A DNA stretch of 61,932 bases, from positions 1 through 61,932 of the forward strand of contig JAJDJP010000007.1 in the NCBI GenBank assembly GCA_030267215.1. Reading direction: 5' to 3'. This document shows, in pieces, positions 1 to 9,310 of the stretch; the stretch's first letter is position 1, and every line of letters starts with the position of its first letter. The position numbers and the translations under genes are program-made. This stretch comes from Ruminococcaceae bacterium OttesenSCG-928-A16 (lineage in GTDB: Bacteria; Bacillota; Clostridia; Oscillospirales; Ruminococcaceae). The notes under the pieces are model-generated. The model worked only from the letters and a program-made list of their open reading frames with translations. It was not told the DNA's origin and searched no databases.

Positions 1-20
1 TTATAGGGGCAAAAATATTG

Positions 21-1673
21 TTACACAATATAAAAAATTAGCTCGGCGGTGGTTTGGTTGCCGGCAATATCGGTGGCGGTAACCTGCAGCACATACTCGC
101 CTTTATCTGCTATTTGCAGTTGGCTTTGTAGCTGGTTGTCGCTACCGGCGGCAATTATTTGGCCGGTTGCTTTGCTGGTAATTTGCCAGTTGCAGGTAGT
201 GTTGGTAGCATCGTTTATAACAAAGGCCGCCCTTTGCGGGTTTACCACCGTGTGCTGGTCGTCTGCGCCAAACAAGGCAATGCTGGCGCTGGGGGCTTCG
301 GTGTCGGCCAGGTAAATGGTGGGCAGGGTGGTTGCCGTGCCCGGCGTAAGGGTAACTTCTAGCAAGCCATTTGGCAAACCGGGGATAACCGTAACCCCCC
401 GGTTAGACGTTGGCTCTACCTGAATTTGGTAAGCATCGGTTGTCCCCTCTAAAATTTGCAGGTTTAAAAAGCTGAACTCTCCCTGTTGGTTTGCAGTAGT
501 TTGGGCAATTACAGTGCCATTTTTTAGCACCGAAACATAAAACCCCACAGCATAGTGGCCACTGGCCGGCACTGGCTGCCCGCTGATGGTTTGCAGGGCC
601 AAGCTGCCTTGTACCGGCGTTGTTAGCAGTGCCGGGGCAGCGGGTGGTGGGGGTATATAAGCGGGTGAAGATTGTGGTACTTCTGCCGGTTTTTGCGGCT
701 GGCTATTGGCACCCGGTGCCATGCCCACCGGCACAGACAATGCAGGCTGTGCCGGTGGCAGGCTAGCGGGCTGGGGTGCAACTAGCAAGCTAGCTGCTGT
801 ATCTTCAAACTCAGCCGCTATGCTGGCCGCGGGTATCTGCTGGGGGACATTTACCCACAACTGCGACGCAGCTGAACTGGAAGCAGGAGAAAGGATAGAC
901 AATGCCGCAGCGCCAATAATGGTGGCGCCACCAACAACAATAACGGCATTGGTTAAAAACTTTAGCAGGCTAAGCGCACCACCACTATTAGAGGCATTGG
1001 CCGCTGCAATACAGCTGCGTACCAGTGCGGGCGGGGCTTTTTCGGCGGCCTCTTGCCGCAGCGCATTTGAAATAACCGCCATGGGCAGCAGGGGCCGCAG
1101 CTGGTTTTTAGGCAGGTTTTGTTGTAGTTCGGTTTTAATTTTGGTGCGGGCACGGCTTAAGTGCACGCTAACAGCTTTGCTGCTGGTGCCAAGTGCCTGG
1201 GCAATTTCTTCGTAGCTCATGCCATCGTAATAAAACAGCAGCACACAGGCACGCTGGGTTTGGGGCAAAGTATCAATTACCGCAATTAGTTCTTGGCGGT
1301 TTTCATGGGTATCCATATATTCTTCAGGCATATTTTGCAGGTCTTCCTCGGGTAAAAAATCCGAGTAATCATCCAGGGGAAGGTTTCCATTGCTATTCAT
1401 ATTTTTTCGCCTCATGTTATTGCAGGTGTTTAAAACCATGGTGCGCAACCAAACATTAAAAGCTTCGGGCGATTTTAATTTGGTAATGTTGCGTTGCAGG
1501 TTTACAAAAACCTCTTGTGCAGCATCTTCCCCATCATGCTGGTTTTTCATCATTTTTAAGCAAAGGTACAGTATACCCTGCCCTTTTTGGTGGCAAAGTT
1601 CTTCTAGGGCGTGTTTGTTGCCCTGTATAGCTTGTTGCACTATTTTGTTAAACTCTTCTGTTGTGTTTTTCAT
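21..1673 (-). CDS. ECF-like sigma factor fused to a membrane segment and extracytoplasmic Ig-like domain
   Basis: A 550-residue protein. Residues about 10-90 form sigma-70 region 2 (HDGEDAAQEVFVNLQ near 46-60) and about 125-182 form region 4, with a helix-turn-helix around MSYEEIAQALGTSSKAVSVH. Ordinary ECF sigma factors end near residue 180-190. This one continues with a hydrophobic segment at about 238-261, a Pro/Ala/Ser-rich stretch (about 265-350) and two all-beta-looking segments resembling carboxypeptidase-regulatory or Ig-like folds to the end. The likely topology is sigma domain in the cytoplasm and the tail outside. The start ATG is preceded by GGGGAATGAA. A shorter paralogue of the same architecture lies at 30062-31255. 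The natural reading is that the tail senses an envelope signal and restrains or releases the sigma part; that is inference. It is monocistronic as far as the window shows. Confidence 0.85.
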   Translation of the reverse strand: MKNTTEEFNKIVQQAIQGNKHALEELCHQKGQGILYLCLKMMKNQHDGEDAAQEVFVNLQRNITKLKSPEAFNVWLRTMVLNTCNNMRRKNMNSNGNLPLDDYSDFLPEEDLQNMPEEYMDTHENRQELIAVIDTLPQTQRACVLLFYYDGMSYEEIAQALGTSSKAVSVHLSRARTKIKTELQQNLPKNQLRPLLPMAVISNALRQEAAEKAPPALVRSCIAAANASNSGGALSLLKFLTNAVIVVGGATIIGAAALSILSPASSSAASQLWVNVPQQIPAASIAAEFEDTAASLLVAPQPASLPPAQPALSVPVGMAPGANSQPQKPAEVPQSSPAYIPPPPAAPALLTTPVQGSLALQTISGQPVPASGHYAVGFYVSVLKNGTVIAQTTANQQGEFSFLNLQILEGTTDAYQIQVEPTSNRGVTVIPGLPNGLLEVTLTPGTATTLPTIYLADTEAPSASIALFGADDQHTVVNPQRAAFVINDATNTTCNWQITSKATGQIIAAGSDNQLQSQLQIADKGEYVLQVTATDIAGNQTTAELIFYIV

Positions 1674-1868
1674 TTCATTCCCCAGTTTCCGCTTTTTGTG
1701 CGGCTATAATATAAGACACCCGCTGTGCCGGTTTTACTAACAACAAATTTAAAAAAGTTGAAATTATTTTTTAAAAAGCTATTTCACATGCTTTTTTGCT
1801 TTCCGCATTGTACCATTTTTTCGGTCTAAATTGGGTCAGAATTATACATTCTACGTAAAATATTTTAA

Positions 1869-1899
1869 AATAAAAAAGGCCTGCCAAAAGCAGACCTTG
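1869..1899 (-). terminator. Rho-independent terminator of the recG-EEP-ATL operon
   Basis: On the minus strand the stem AAGGTCTGC / GCAGGCCTT (one G-U pair, loop TTTTG) is followed by TTTTTTATTTT. It lies about 55 bp past the stop of the alkyltransferase-like gene. Confidence 0.75.
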
Positions 1900-1954
1900 A
1901 AGTTTTTTGAAAAACAGCACCTTTTTTAAAGCAATTGTTAAAAGCCGCCCCATT

Positions 1955-2281
1955 TTATTCAAACGGGTGCCAGCGATGTTTACGCATATTTACCAGCCCG
2001 CCGGGGGTAAAGGTAACGCCCTCTTGCTGCAAATATTGGCGCTGCTGGGGCCAGCCGGGCACCAAGCGGCCAGCACTGTTTACCACCCGGTGGCTGGTTA
2101 AATCTCTTGGGGCCATGCCCATGGCTTTGCCAGCACGGCGGGCCCACTGTGGGTAGCCCGCCAGCAAGGCCAACTGGCCATAGCTTGCCACCTTACCGGC
2201 CGGTATTTGCGCCACTATGGCATATATTTTAGCGGCAAACTGCTGGGCCGTAATCTCGTTTTTTGGGGCGGGCGGTTTCAT
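1955..2281 (-). CDS. Alkyltransferase-like protein (ATL; MGMT C-domain without the acceptor cysteine)
   Basis: A 108-residue protein matching the DNA-binding C-terminal domain of O6-methylguanine methyltransferases: IPAGKVASYGQLALLAGYP, the RAGKAMG helix and the HRVVNSAGRL active-site strand. The canonical acceptor motif is PCHRV. Here the sequence is LTSHRV, so the cysteine is replaced by serine and the preceding proline is lost. Proteins of this class (Atl1, E. coli YbaZ with Trp in this position) bind O6-alkylguanine, flip it and hand it to nucleotide excision repair without repairing it themselves. Its place behind recG and an EEP-fold gene on the same strand suggests cotranscription. The fold call is firm; the non-enzymatic role follows from the missing cysteine. 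Confidence 0.88.
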   Translation of the reverse strand: MKPPAPKNEITAQQFAAKIYAIVAQIPAGKVASYGQLALLAGYPQWARRAGKAMGMAPRDLTSHRVVNSAGRLVPGWPQQRQYLQQEGVTFTPGGLVNMRKHRWHPFE

Positions 2282-2343
2282 AGGGCAAGCTCCTTAAATT
2301 GGCGTTATGGGTAAAAGCTTGGCACAAGCAGGGTTTGTTACAC

Positions 2344-3480
2344 TTACCCTGCCGGCGCTTCTTCTACCGGGGTGGGCGGGTTTAGGCTAAACTGCAGCAG
2401 CACTGGGTTATGGTCGCTAAATTCGTAGCTGGTATCTATGTTGCTGGCGGTGGCGGTAATGTTATCCGACACAATAAACCCATCTACCACCACTTCGTAG
2501 TTTACACCTTTTACATAGGGCAAATCGCTGCTGCGGCAGGTAGACACGCTGGTTAGGTTGTTGGCCAGCACCACGCTAAACCCCTCGGGCAGGTCGGCAT
2601 CGTTGAACACCGACACCCAGGACGGCACCTGCTGCTGCGAAGGAAAAGCCTGCGCTGTGCCGCCAAGGGCATGGTTAAAGTCTCCGCCAACAATTACCCA
2701 GTTGCCTTTGGCGCGCTCCTCTTGCAGGGTGTTTGCCAGCATCTCTAGTTGGGCCGCACGGATAAGGCCGCCTTCATCGTAGGCAGACATATGGCTGTTG
2801 ATGAGCACCAGCTCTCCCCCGCCTTCTACCGGCAGGCGCTGCACCACAAAACAGCGGTCCAAATCAAAAAATTTGGTGGGGAAGCTATTATCTACCGGGT
2901 AGCTGCGGCGCACCGTGCTGGTGTTGTTATAGCGCGAAAGGGTAAGCAGGCCGGCCTCTACCGCGCCATGTGGCTCGTGAAAAGGGTAGGCCAAATACGC
3001 CGAGTGAAAATTGGATGCATAGGCCGAAGAATACCCCGGCAGGGCAGTTGTTATTGCCTCACTTTGGTCAATTTCCCAGCTGCGGGTTGCCTTTACGTCC
3101 ACCTCTTGCAGCAGGCAAAAATCGGGGTTAAGGGCTGCCAGCTGGGCAATGGCCCCTTGGGTATTGGTTTGCACAATTTGGGCACTTTGGGCACGGGCAT
3201 GGGCACCGGTAACCTCGGTGCCATCGTTCATCACACCGCTATCCATAAAAAAAGAAAAATCGGTGTTATAGGCGCCAAACCCTATATTATAGGTAAGCGC
3301 TGTGTAAGGCTGGCCCGCCTGCATTTGTGCCTGTTGCTGGTTTTCTACCGTTAGGGGGGTGAAATCGGGGATTCGGCTATATTGCAGCACAATGTACAAC
3401 ACATAACCGCCCACCACCAGCGCCAGCAGCGCCACTATAGAAAGCACTGTAATAAGAATGCGTTTTACCACTTTGTTCAT
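2344..3480 (-). CDS. Membrane-anchored endonuclease/exonuclease/phosphatase family protein
   Basis: A 378-residue protein with an N-terminal membrane segment (about residues 8-32) followed by an EEP-fold domain on the outer side. Catalytic landmarks are present: LTYNIGFGAY at the domain start, LLQEVD (metal-binding Glu), INSHMS, GGDFNHALG (Asp/Asn pair) and FSDHNPVLL (terminal Asp-His). The superfamily includes DNase I-like nucleases, inositol phosphatases and sphingomyelinases; nothing here fixes the substrate. An anchored extracellular hydrolase acting on phosphodiesters or lipids is the simplest inference. The gene follows recG by 16 bp and precedes the ATL gene by 62 bp, all on one strand, so an operon is likely. 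Confidence 0.85.
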   Translation of the reverse strand: MNKVVKRILITVLSIVALLALVVGGYVLYIVLQYSRIPDFTPLTVENQQQAQMQAGQPYTALTYNIGFGAYNTDFSFFMDSGVMNDGTEVTGAHARAQSAQIVQTNTQGAIAQLAALNPDFCLLQEVDVKATRSWEIDQSEAITTALPGYSSAYASNFHSAYLAYPFHEPHGAVEAGLLTLSRYNNTSTVRRSYPVDNSFPTKFFDLDRCFVVQRLPVEGGGELVLINSHMSAYDEGGLIRAAQLEMLANTLQEERAKGNWVIVGGDFNHALGGTAQAFPSQQQVPSWVSVFNDADLPEGFSVVLANNLTSVSTCRSSDLPYVKGVNYEVVVDGFIVSDNITATASNIDTSYEFSDHNPVLLQFSLNPPTPVEEAPAG

Positions 3481-3496
3481 CAGGTGTCCCTCTCTT

Positions 3497-5524
3497 TTAG
3501 TTCATTACCATTTGTTCATCAAACATTTTTTCTACCGCTGCGGCAAGCGGGGCGTGCGGGGCCTCGCTAAGGTTGGGGTCTTTTTTCAGCAGTTCTATTG
3601 CTTCGGCTTGGGCGGCCTTTAGCACACGGGTATCGGTGGCAAGGTCTGCAATTTGCAGGGTGGGCAGGCCATGTTGGCGGCTGCCAAAAAAGTCTCCGGG
3701 GCCGCGGTTTTCAAGGTCGTACTTCGCCACCTCAAAGCCATCGTTTGTGCGGCACAAAAAGCGCAACCGCTCGCGGGCGGCCTCGGTGGCATGGTCGCTT
3801 ACCAGCACGCAGTAGCTTTCGGCAGCGCCACGGCCCACCCGCCCCCGCAGCTGGTGCAGGGCCGAAAGCCCATACCGCTCGGCGTCCTCTATTACCATTA
3901 CGGTGGCATTGGGCACGTCTACCCCTACTTCTATTACGGTGGTAGACACCAGCAAGTCCAGCTCGTGCTGTTTAAACTGGCGCATTACTTCGGCTTTGTC
4001 GGCCGCTTTTAGTTTGCCATGCATTAGCCCAATGCGGGCTTTGGGTAGCAGTGGGCGGGCCACTTCTTCGGCATAAGCGGCGGCGGCCTGCAAATCGCTC
4101 TCGCCTTCTTCTATTAAAGGGCACACCACATACACCTGCCGCCCTGCCGCAATTTGTTTGCCCAAAAAGCCAAACATATCGGCCCGTTTTTTGCCGGTTA
4201 CCGCATAGGTTTTTACCGGCTTGCGGCCGGGGGGCATTTCGTCCAGCACCGAAATATCAAGGTCGCCAAACATTAGCAGTGCTAAGGTGCGGGGTATGGG
4301 GGTTGCGCTCATTACAAGCAGGTGGGGGCGCTGGGCCTTGGCCGCAAGCAGGCCACGTTGGCACACACCAAAACGGTGTTGCTCGTCGGTTACGGCAAGG
4401 CCCAGGTTTTTAAAGGTTACTGGCTCGCTTAACACGGCATGGGTGCCCACAATTAACTGGGCCTGCCCGCTTGCAATGGCCTCTAGCACGGTTTTGCGCG
4501 CTTTGCCTTTTACGCTGCCGGTTAGCAGCGCCACATTAATGCCCAGCGGTGCCAGGGTTTTTTCCAGGGTTTCGGCGTGTTGCCCTGCCAAAATTTCGGT
4601 GGGCGCCATCATTACACTTTGGTATCCATTTTGGGCAGCCAAATAAATGGCGGCGGCGGCCACAAGGGTTTTACCGCTGCCAACATCACCCTGCAACAGG
4701 CGGTTCATGGGGCTTTTGCCCACCATATCCTCTGCAATTTCGTCTATCGAACGCTGCTGCGCACCGGTTAGGGTAAACGGCAAGGCTTTGTAAAAAGCGC
4801 TTAATGGCAGCGGCTGCATGGGGGCACCGGTTTCGGCAATGTCTCGCCCACGCATTAGCAACATGCCCAGCTGCAGCACAAACAATTCCTCAAAAATAAA
4901 ACGGCGGCGGCCCTCCTCTACCTCTTGCAGGGTGGTGGGGTTATGCACTTTACGCAGTGCCTCTGCTTTGGTGGGCAGCCGGTATTTTTTTAATAAAAAT
5001 TCGGGCAGGGGGTCGGGTATTTCTTGCAGCAGGGCCAGGGCATTTTTTACACAGGTACTAACGGCGTAGTTGTTCAGCCCTTCGGTTAGCGGGTACACCG
5101 GGGTAAGCGGGGCATTGCTGCTGGCCGGCAAAAAAGTGGGGGCAATCATTTCGCGCCCGGCAAAACCACCGCCCACCTTACCATAAAACAAATACTCCTG
5201 CCCAACTTCTAATTTTTTTACAGCGTACGGGTTGTTAAAAAAAGTAAGGGTTAAACCGGCGGTATCGTCGGCACATTGCACCTTAAACAAGCTGCGCCCA
5301 CCCGAAACCCGCACCCCGGCCGATTTTGAAAGTACCTCTGCCTGTACCGCACAGGGCATATCGTACGGGGCGCTGGCAAGCGGGGTAGGGTTTGAATAAT
5401 CGATATAGGTGCGGGGATAGAGGCCAAGCAACTGCCCCACCGTGGCAATGCCCATTTTGCCAAACTGGGCGGCACGTTTGGGGCCAACGCCTTTTAGGTA
5501 TTGGATATCGGTATTCCACTGCAT
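3497..5524 (-). CDS. recG: ATP-dependent DNA helicase RecG
   Basis: A 675-residue protein, typical RecG length. The N-terminal wedge/OB region (to about 230) is followed by helicase motifs: Walker A LLQGDVGSGKTLVA, MMAPTEILAGQH, the RecG-type DEQH box (VTDEQHRFGVCQRG), SATPIPRTLAL, STTVIEVGVDVPNA and QLRGRVGRG. RecG reverses stalled replication forks and processes Holliday junctions in the cytoplasm. The ATG start gives the normal N-terminus (YLKGVGPKRAAQFGKMGI). It heads a minus-strand run with the EEP protein and ATL. Confidence 0.97.
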   Translation of the reverse strand: MQWNTDIQYLKGVGPKRAAQFGKMGIATVGQLLGLYPRTYIDYSNPTPLASAPYDMPCAVQAEVLSKSAGVRVSGGRSLFKVQCADDTAGLTLTFFNNPYAVKKLEVGQEYLFYGKVGGGFAGREMIAPTFLPASSNAPLTPVYPLTEGLNNYAVSTCVKNALALLQEIPDPLPEFLLKKYRLPTKAEALRKVHNPTTLQEVEEGRRRFIFEELFVLQLGMLLMRGRDIAETGAPMQPLPLSAFYKALPFTLTGAQQRSIDEIAEDMVGKSPMNRLLQGDVGSGKTLVAAAAIYLAAQNGYQSVMMAPTEILAGQHAETLEKTLAPLGINVALLTGSVKGKARKTVLEAIASGQAQLIVGTHAVLSEPVTFKNLGLAVTDEQHRFGVCQRGLLAAKAQRPHLLVMSATPIPRTLALLMFGDLDISVLDEMPPGRKPVKTYAVTGKKRADMFGFLGKQIAAGRQVYVVCPLIEEGESDLQAAAAYAEEVARPLLPKARIGLMHGKLKAADKAEVMRQFKQHELDLLVSTTVIEVGVDVPNATVMVIEDAERYGLSALHQLRGRVGRGAAESYCVLVSDHATEAARERLRFLCRTNDGFEVAKYDLENRGPGDFFGSRQHGLPTLQIADLATDTRVLKAAQAEAIELLKKDPNLSEAPHAPLAAAVEKMFDEQMVMN

Positions 5525-6013
5525 GCAAAGGCCCCCCTTTTGGCTTAAGTTTATATAGGTTTAATTATACCGCGCCACGGCATTTGGTTCAACTGCCGGG
5601 CAATAGCAATACAGAAACCGGTTTTGCAACAATCCAATGCTAATTTTAAGGCATATTCTCCTGAAAGAATTTCGCCCTCAAATTCGATACATTGCATCTT
5701 ATGTTAACATTTTCTAGGCAAAAGGGATTTGAGCCCATGGTTATATTTTAAAGTAACCCCCTCTAATTTTGTAGCCCATTAGCAAGGCCAAGGGCGTTTC
5801 GTTTTTGGCCATTGACTGACCAATTTGCGCAGCAAATTACGCTGCGAAATTCTTATTGGCAGGGTTACATTTTAAGTTCGAGGTTGAGGGGCCGTGCCCA
5901 GGCAAAAAGCTGGATGACAAGTATAAAACTTCGTGTTATACTTTTAGAGTATATTTCAGCTTATAAAGCAGGGTACATTCTGTATTCTATCTGCTTTTGC
6001 ACCGGAGGTACCC
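5525..6013. other. 489-bp intergenic region with nested inverted repeats, no gene seen
   Basis: Lies between the divergent recG and rsmA starts. It holds AAGAATTTCGC (about 5664-5674) inverted as GCGAAATTCTT (about 5843-5853), a local hairpin AATTTGCGCAGC / GCTGCGAAATT at 5822-5850, and GTATAAAAC / GTTATAC at 5921-5941. No convincing ORF was found. It may be a decayed insertion or structured leader; GGAGG just before 6014 is the rsmA ribosome site. Confidence 0.5.
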
Positions 6014-6880
6014 ATGGAAAACCTGACCGACCTTACCACCATTCGCACCTTGTGCGAAAAATACGGGTTTACACTTGCTAAGGGGTTTGGCCAAAATTTT
6101 ATTGTAAACGCGGGCATTTGCCCCAAAATTTGCGAGGCCGCCGGCATTGATAAAACCACCAATGTGCTGGAAATTGGCCCTGGTTTTGGCACCCTTACCC
6201 AGCAGCTGGCCCTGCGTGCTAAAAAAGTGGTTGCCATAGAGGTAGACACCCGCCTGCTGCCGGTTTTGGAAGAAACCCTGGCCGAGCATGATAATGTTAC
6301 CATAGTAAACCAGGATGTTTTGCAATGCGATTTAGCCGCTTTGATAACGCAGGAATTTGGCGGTGGCCCAGTAACCGTTTGCGCCAACCTGCCCTACTAT
6401 ATTACCAGCCCTATTTTGATGAAACTGCTGGAGGACCGCCTGCCCATTACCAGCATAACGGCCATGGTGCAAAAAGAAGCAGCCGACCGCATTTGCGCCG
6501 CCCCCGGCACCCGTGCCAGCGGCGCTATTAGCTATGCAACCCACTATTATGCTGCGCCAGCTATTCGGTTTACTGTGCAGCCCGGCAGCTTTTACCCGCC
6601 GCCCAAGGTAACCAGCGCCGTAATACAGCTAACTTTGCACGCTATGCCACCACTGGCTGCCCACCCTGTGCGCGAAAAACGCCTTTTTGCCCTTGTGCGT
6701 GCCAGTTTTAGCCAGCGGCGCAAAACCCTTATAAATGCGGCTTCGGCTGGGTTGGCAATGCCAAAACAAGCCCTGCAAGCAGCGCTGCAAACAACGGGCC
6801 TTGCGCCACTGGCCCGCCCCGAACAACTTACACTGGAGCAATATATTGCTTTGGAACAAGCCCTTTGGCCCGAAGAATAG
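6014..6880 (+). CDS. rsmA: 16S rRNA (adenine1518-N6/adenine1519-N6) dimethyltransferase RsmA (KsgA)
   Basis: A 288-residue protein, normal family length. It begins with the KsgA signature GQNFIVNAG, then the SAM-binding motif VLEIGPGFGTLTQQLA, the acidic VVAIEVDTRL and the catalytic motif NLPYYITSP (around residues 124-132), with the C-terminal helical domain after about 190. It dimethylates two adjacent adenines in helix 45 of 16S rRNA late in 30S assembly. The start ATG follows GGAGG with 5-nt spacing. The M3 peptidase gene starts 13 bp after its stop, so the two are probably cotranscribed. Confidence 0.96.
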   Translation: MENLTDLTTIRTLCEKYGFTLAKGFGQNFIVNAGICPKICEAAGIDKTTNVLEIGPGFGTLTQQLALRAKKVVAIEVDTRLLPVLEETLAEHDNVTIVNQDVLQCDLAALITQEFGGGPVTVCANLPYYITSPILMKLLEDRLPITSITAMVQKEAADRICAAPGTRASGAISYATHYYAAPAIRFTVQPGSFYPPPKVTSAVIQLTLHAMPPLAAHPVREKRLFALVRASFSQRRKTLINAASAGLAMPKQALQAALQTTGLAPLARPEQLTLEQYIALEQALWPEE

Positions 6881-6893
6881 GAGAATTATACGG

Positions 6894-8660
6894 ATGAAAA
6901 AGCATGCTTTGCTTAGTACCATTGCCCTAACCCTTTGCACGGTATTTTTGTTAACCGGCTGCGGTATACTGCCTTCTTTTATTGCTGGCAACAAACCCAA
7001 TAGCCCCACAACGGAGCAAGATGATGACCGGCGGGTTATTCCGTATGCCAGCATGGAGTATGTGCGGCCCGATGTGGACGCGATAAAAGCCCGATTGGCC
7101 GAGCTGACCGAGGAAATTAAAACGGCTGAAAGCTTTGAGGAATTGCTGCGCTTAGATGACGAGGCAAGCGAACTGGGCGAACATTTTAGCACCATGAGCA
7201 CCCTTGCCATGCTAAAAACATACCACAACGCTACCGACACCTTTTTTGAGGAAGAATACCGTTACTGCGAGGACAGAGGGGTGGAGCTGGGAAACTTTGG
7301 AAACGACTTAAACCGGGCTATTATAGAAAGCCCCTACGCCGATGAATACCGCGAATATTATGGCGATTATGTTTTTGAAAGCATTGAAAACAGCTTGCTG
7401 CTGAACTCGGTAGAAGTGGAGCCGTTAAAGCAACGGCGCAACCAGCTAAACATTGATTATAACAATGCGCTTGCCACGCTTACCCTAAAGCGAGACGGAA
7501 AAGAGTATACCACCGAGGACATTTACGGCCTATATAACCCAAACGACAGTAGCAGCATTGATGTTTATTTTGACTATTTGATGGCCTACTATAGCGAAAA
7601 CGCAGAACAATTTGCCGGCTATTATATTGAAATGATTGCGCTGGACAAGGAAATTGCGGCAAAACTGGGTTTTGAAACCCCAGAAGAAATGTATTACCTA
7701 ACCTATAGCCGAGATTATACCCCCGCCGATGCTTTGGACTACTGCCAAAACGCCAAAGACATTTTTGTGCCCCTTGCCCAGCAGGTATATGCCTACGAAA
7801 CCTACCTGATTGAGATGGATTTGGACAAAACCATGGACACTATGCCCAAGGCGCTAAAAAAGATAGACCCTACCCTGGTAGACACCTGGGAACAGATGGT
7901 TGAGTACGGCCTGTACGACTTTGCCCCCCTGCCCAACAAGCAAAGCGGCATTGCTTTTAGCACTTATTTACCCGAATACGACACACCCTTTTTATATAGC
8001 TATTGGGAAAACGAATTTTACGACGCCACCACCTTAATGCATGAATTTGGGCATTTTAACGACAACTGGCAGCACTACGATGAAGCCATTGTGGATAATT
8101 TGGATATTGCCGAAACGTATTCGCAAGGGTTGGAATTATTGATGAACGCGCAGTTCCGCTCTTTTACCGAATATTATGAGCCAGCGCAGGAAGCACATTT
8201 AAAAAATTTTATGAACCCCCTTACCTACCAAGCCATGCTGGAGGAATTTCAGCAGGAATTGTACGCCATGGAAACACTGGACAGCGACAACATTGCAAAG
8301 TTGTATGCCGACATGCAAATTGAGTATGGGTACGAGGACTCTGTTTTTGACGATGGCAATGGACGCGACTATAGCTGGTTTCAAATTACACACCTGTTCG
8401 ACGCGCCTTTTTACACCATCAGCTACTGGACAAGCGCCTGCGTTGCCCTGCAAATATGGGCTATCTCGCGGGATGATTATAGCGCCGCTGTAGAAATTTA
8501 CAACAACCTTTTAACCGCCAACCAAAACCAGCCTTTTAACCAGCTGGTTACCAGTGTGGGCTTGCAAAGCCCCAGCTATGTTGAAACCCTGCAGGACATA
8601 GCCGAAAGCTTTGTTGATTTTTATGAGCTTAGCCCTATAAGCTATGGGGCGGCCGCCTAG
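6894..8660 (+). CDS. M3 family oligoendopeptidase-like lipoprotein
   Basis: A 588-residue zinc metallopeptidase. The start at 6894 (MKKHALLSTI) is chosen because it gives a lipoprotein signal with lipobox LLTGC around residue 24 and follows TAGGAGAATTATACGG; a longer frame would extend into rsmA. The zinc site is LMHEFGHFND (HExxH, around residue 384) with the third ligand region ETYSQGLELLM downstream. M3 peptidases (PepF/thimet type) cleave oligopeptides; most are cytoplasmic, so a lipid-anchored surface form probably trims peptides outside the cell. It ends just before a strong bidirectional terminator. Confidence 0.88.
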   Translation: MKKHALLSTIALTLCTVFLLTGCGILPSFIAGNKPNSPTTEQDDDRRVIPYASMEYVRPDVDAIKARLAELTEEIKTAESFEELLRLDDEASELGEHFSTMSTLAMLKTYHNATDTFFEEEYRYCEDRGVELGNFGNDLNRAIIESPYADEYREYYGDYVFESIENSLLLNSVEVEPLKQRRNQLNIDYNNALATLTLKRDGKEYTTEDIYGLYNPNDSSSIDVYFDYLMAYYSENAEQFAGYYIEMIALDKEIAAKLGFETPEEMYYLTYSRDYTPADALDYCQNAKDIFVPLAQQVYAYETYLIEMDLDKTMDTMPKALKKIDPTLVDTWEQMVEYGLYDFAPLPNKQSGIAFSTYLPEYDTPFLYSYWENEFYDATTLMHEFGHFNDNWQHYDEAIVDNLDIAETYSQGLELLMNAQFRSFTEYYEPAQEAHLKNFMNPLTYQAMLEEFQQELYAMETLDSDNIAKLYADMQIEYGYEDSVFDDGNGRDYSWFQITHLFDAPFYTISYWTSACVALQIWAISRDDYSAAVEIYNNLLTANQNQPFNQLVTSVGLQSPSYVETLQDIAESFVDFYELSPISYGAAA

Positions 8661-8672
8661 CTTTGTACACAC

Positions 8673-8708
8673 AAAACCCCTTGGTGCAAACCAGCACCAA
8701 GGGGTTTT
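8673..8708. terminator. Bidirectional terminator between the M3 peptidase and superoxide reductase genes
   Basis: Long stem AAAACCCCTTGGTGC / GCACCAAGGGGTTTT with loop AAACCA, T-rich in both directions, between two convergent genes. Confidence 0.88.
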
Positions 8709-8720
8709 GTTATGGCGATG

Positions 8721-9182
8721 TTATTCTACCGACGGATCTACACAGCCAGCCGCAAATTCGGGGCTGCAAGCCACGGTGTTTTGGTCAAAATTCAGGCCAA
8801 ATTCTATAATGGCAGAATCAGGGGCTTTCCATAAACCGTGCAGGTTGCAGTATTCGTATACGGCTTCCACTTCATCGGGTTTAATGTTTAGCAGGGCTTC
8901 GGGCGGGTCTCCAACCTCTAGGTTGCAATAAATGCCGCCAAAGGTAGTTTTTACATAAATCCACTCGATATGATGCTCGGGCAGCATGGGGTGCTCTACC
9001 TCGCCAACTTTTACCCGCACCTTGCCATCTTCTTCGCTAACAACCGGCACATGTTTTTCTTGGGCAGCATCTACCGTATTTGCTTTTAACAATTCTATGG
9101 TGCCGGCGGTGCACTCTTTTTTGCCGGCAGACAGCTCTAAAACAATATTCTCACATTCCACGCCTTTAAAAAAATCTACCAT
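8721..9182 (-). CDS. Superoxide reductase (neelaredoxin/desulfoferrodoxin) family protein
   Basis: A 153-residue protein carrying the full set of Fe(His4Cys) ligands of the SOR catalytic centre: EKHVP (Glu-Lys-His), HPMLPEHHIEW (two His) and YCNLHGLW (Cys and His). The N-terminal desulforedoxin CxxC rubredoxin-like centre is absent, so it is a one-iron type, although an unrelated cysteine-containing N-terminus (ECENIV, KKECTAG) and a C-terminal tail with two more cysteines are present. SORs reduce superoxide to peroxide without making oxygen, typical of anaerobes. A second, diverged copy lies at 46829-47272. The start follows GGAGAGA in a monocistronic setting. Confidence 0.9.
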   Translation of the reverse strand: MVDFFKGVECENIVLELSAGKKECTAGTIELLKANTVDAAQEKHVPVVSEEDGKVRVKVGEVEHPMLPEHHIEWIYVKTTFGGIYCNLEVGDPPEALLNIKPDEVEAVYEYCNLHGLWKAPDSAIIEFGLNFDQNTVACSPEFAAGCVDPSVE

Positions 9183-9310
9183 TTCAATCTCTCCTTACTT
9201 GGTTTTTTTAAAAAGTATTACCCCAATTATACCTTATTTTTAAGCTATAAGCAAAATAAATGCAGCGGCACCACACTTGGCAAATTGCAACAGTAAGGGT
9301 TTTGCCTCCT

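Noticed and set aside
706-1215. Long open frame on the plus strand across the first sigma gene
   Set aside because: Antisense shadow of a clear sigma factor; no ribosome site or recognisable domain.
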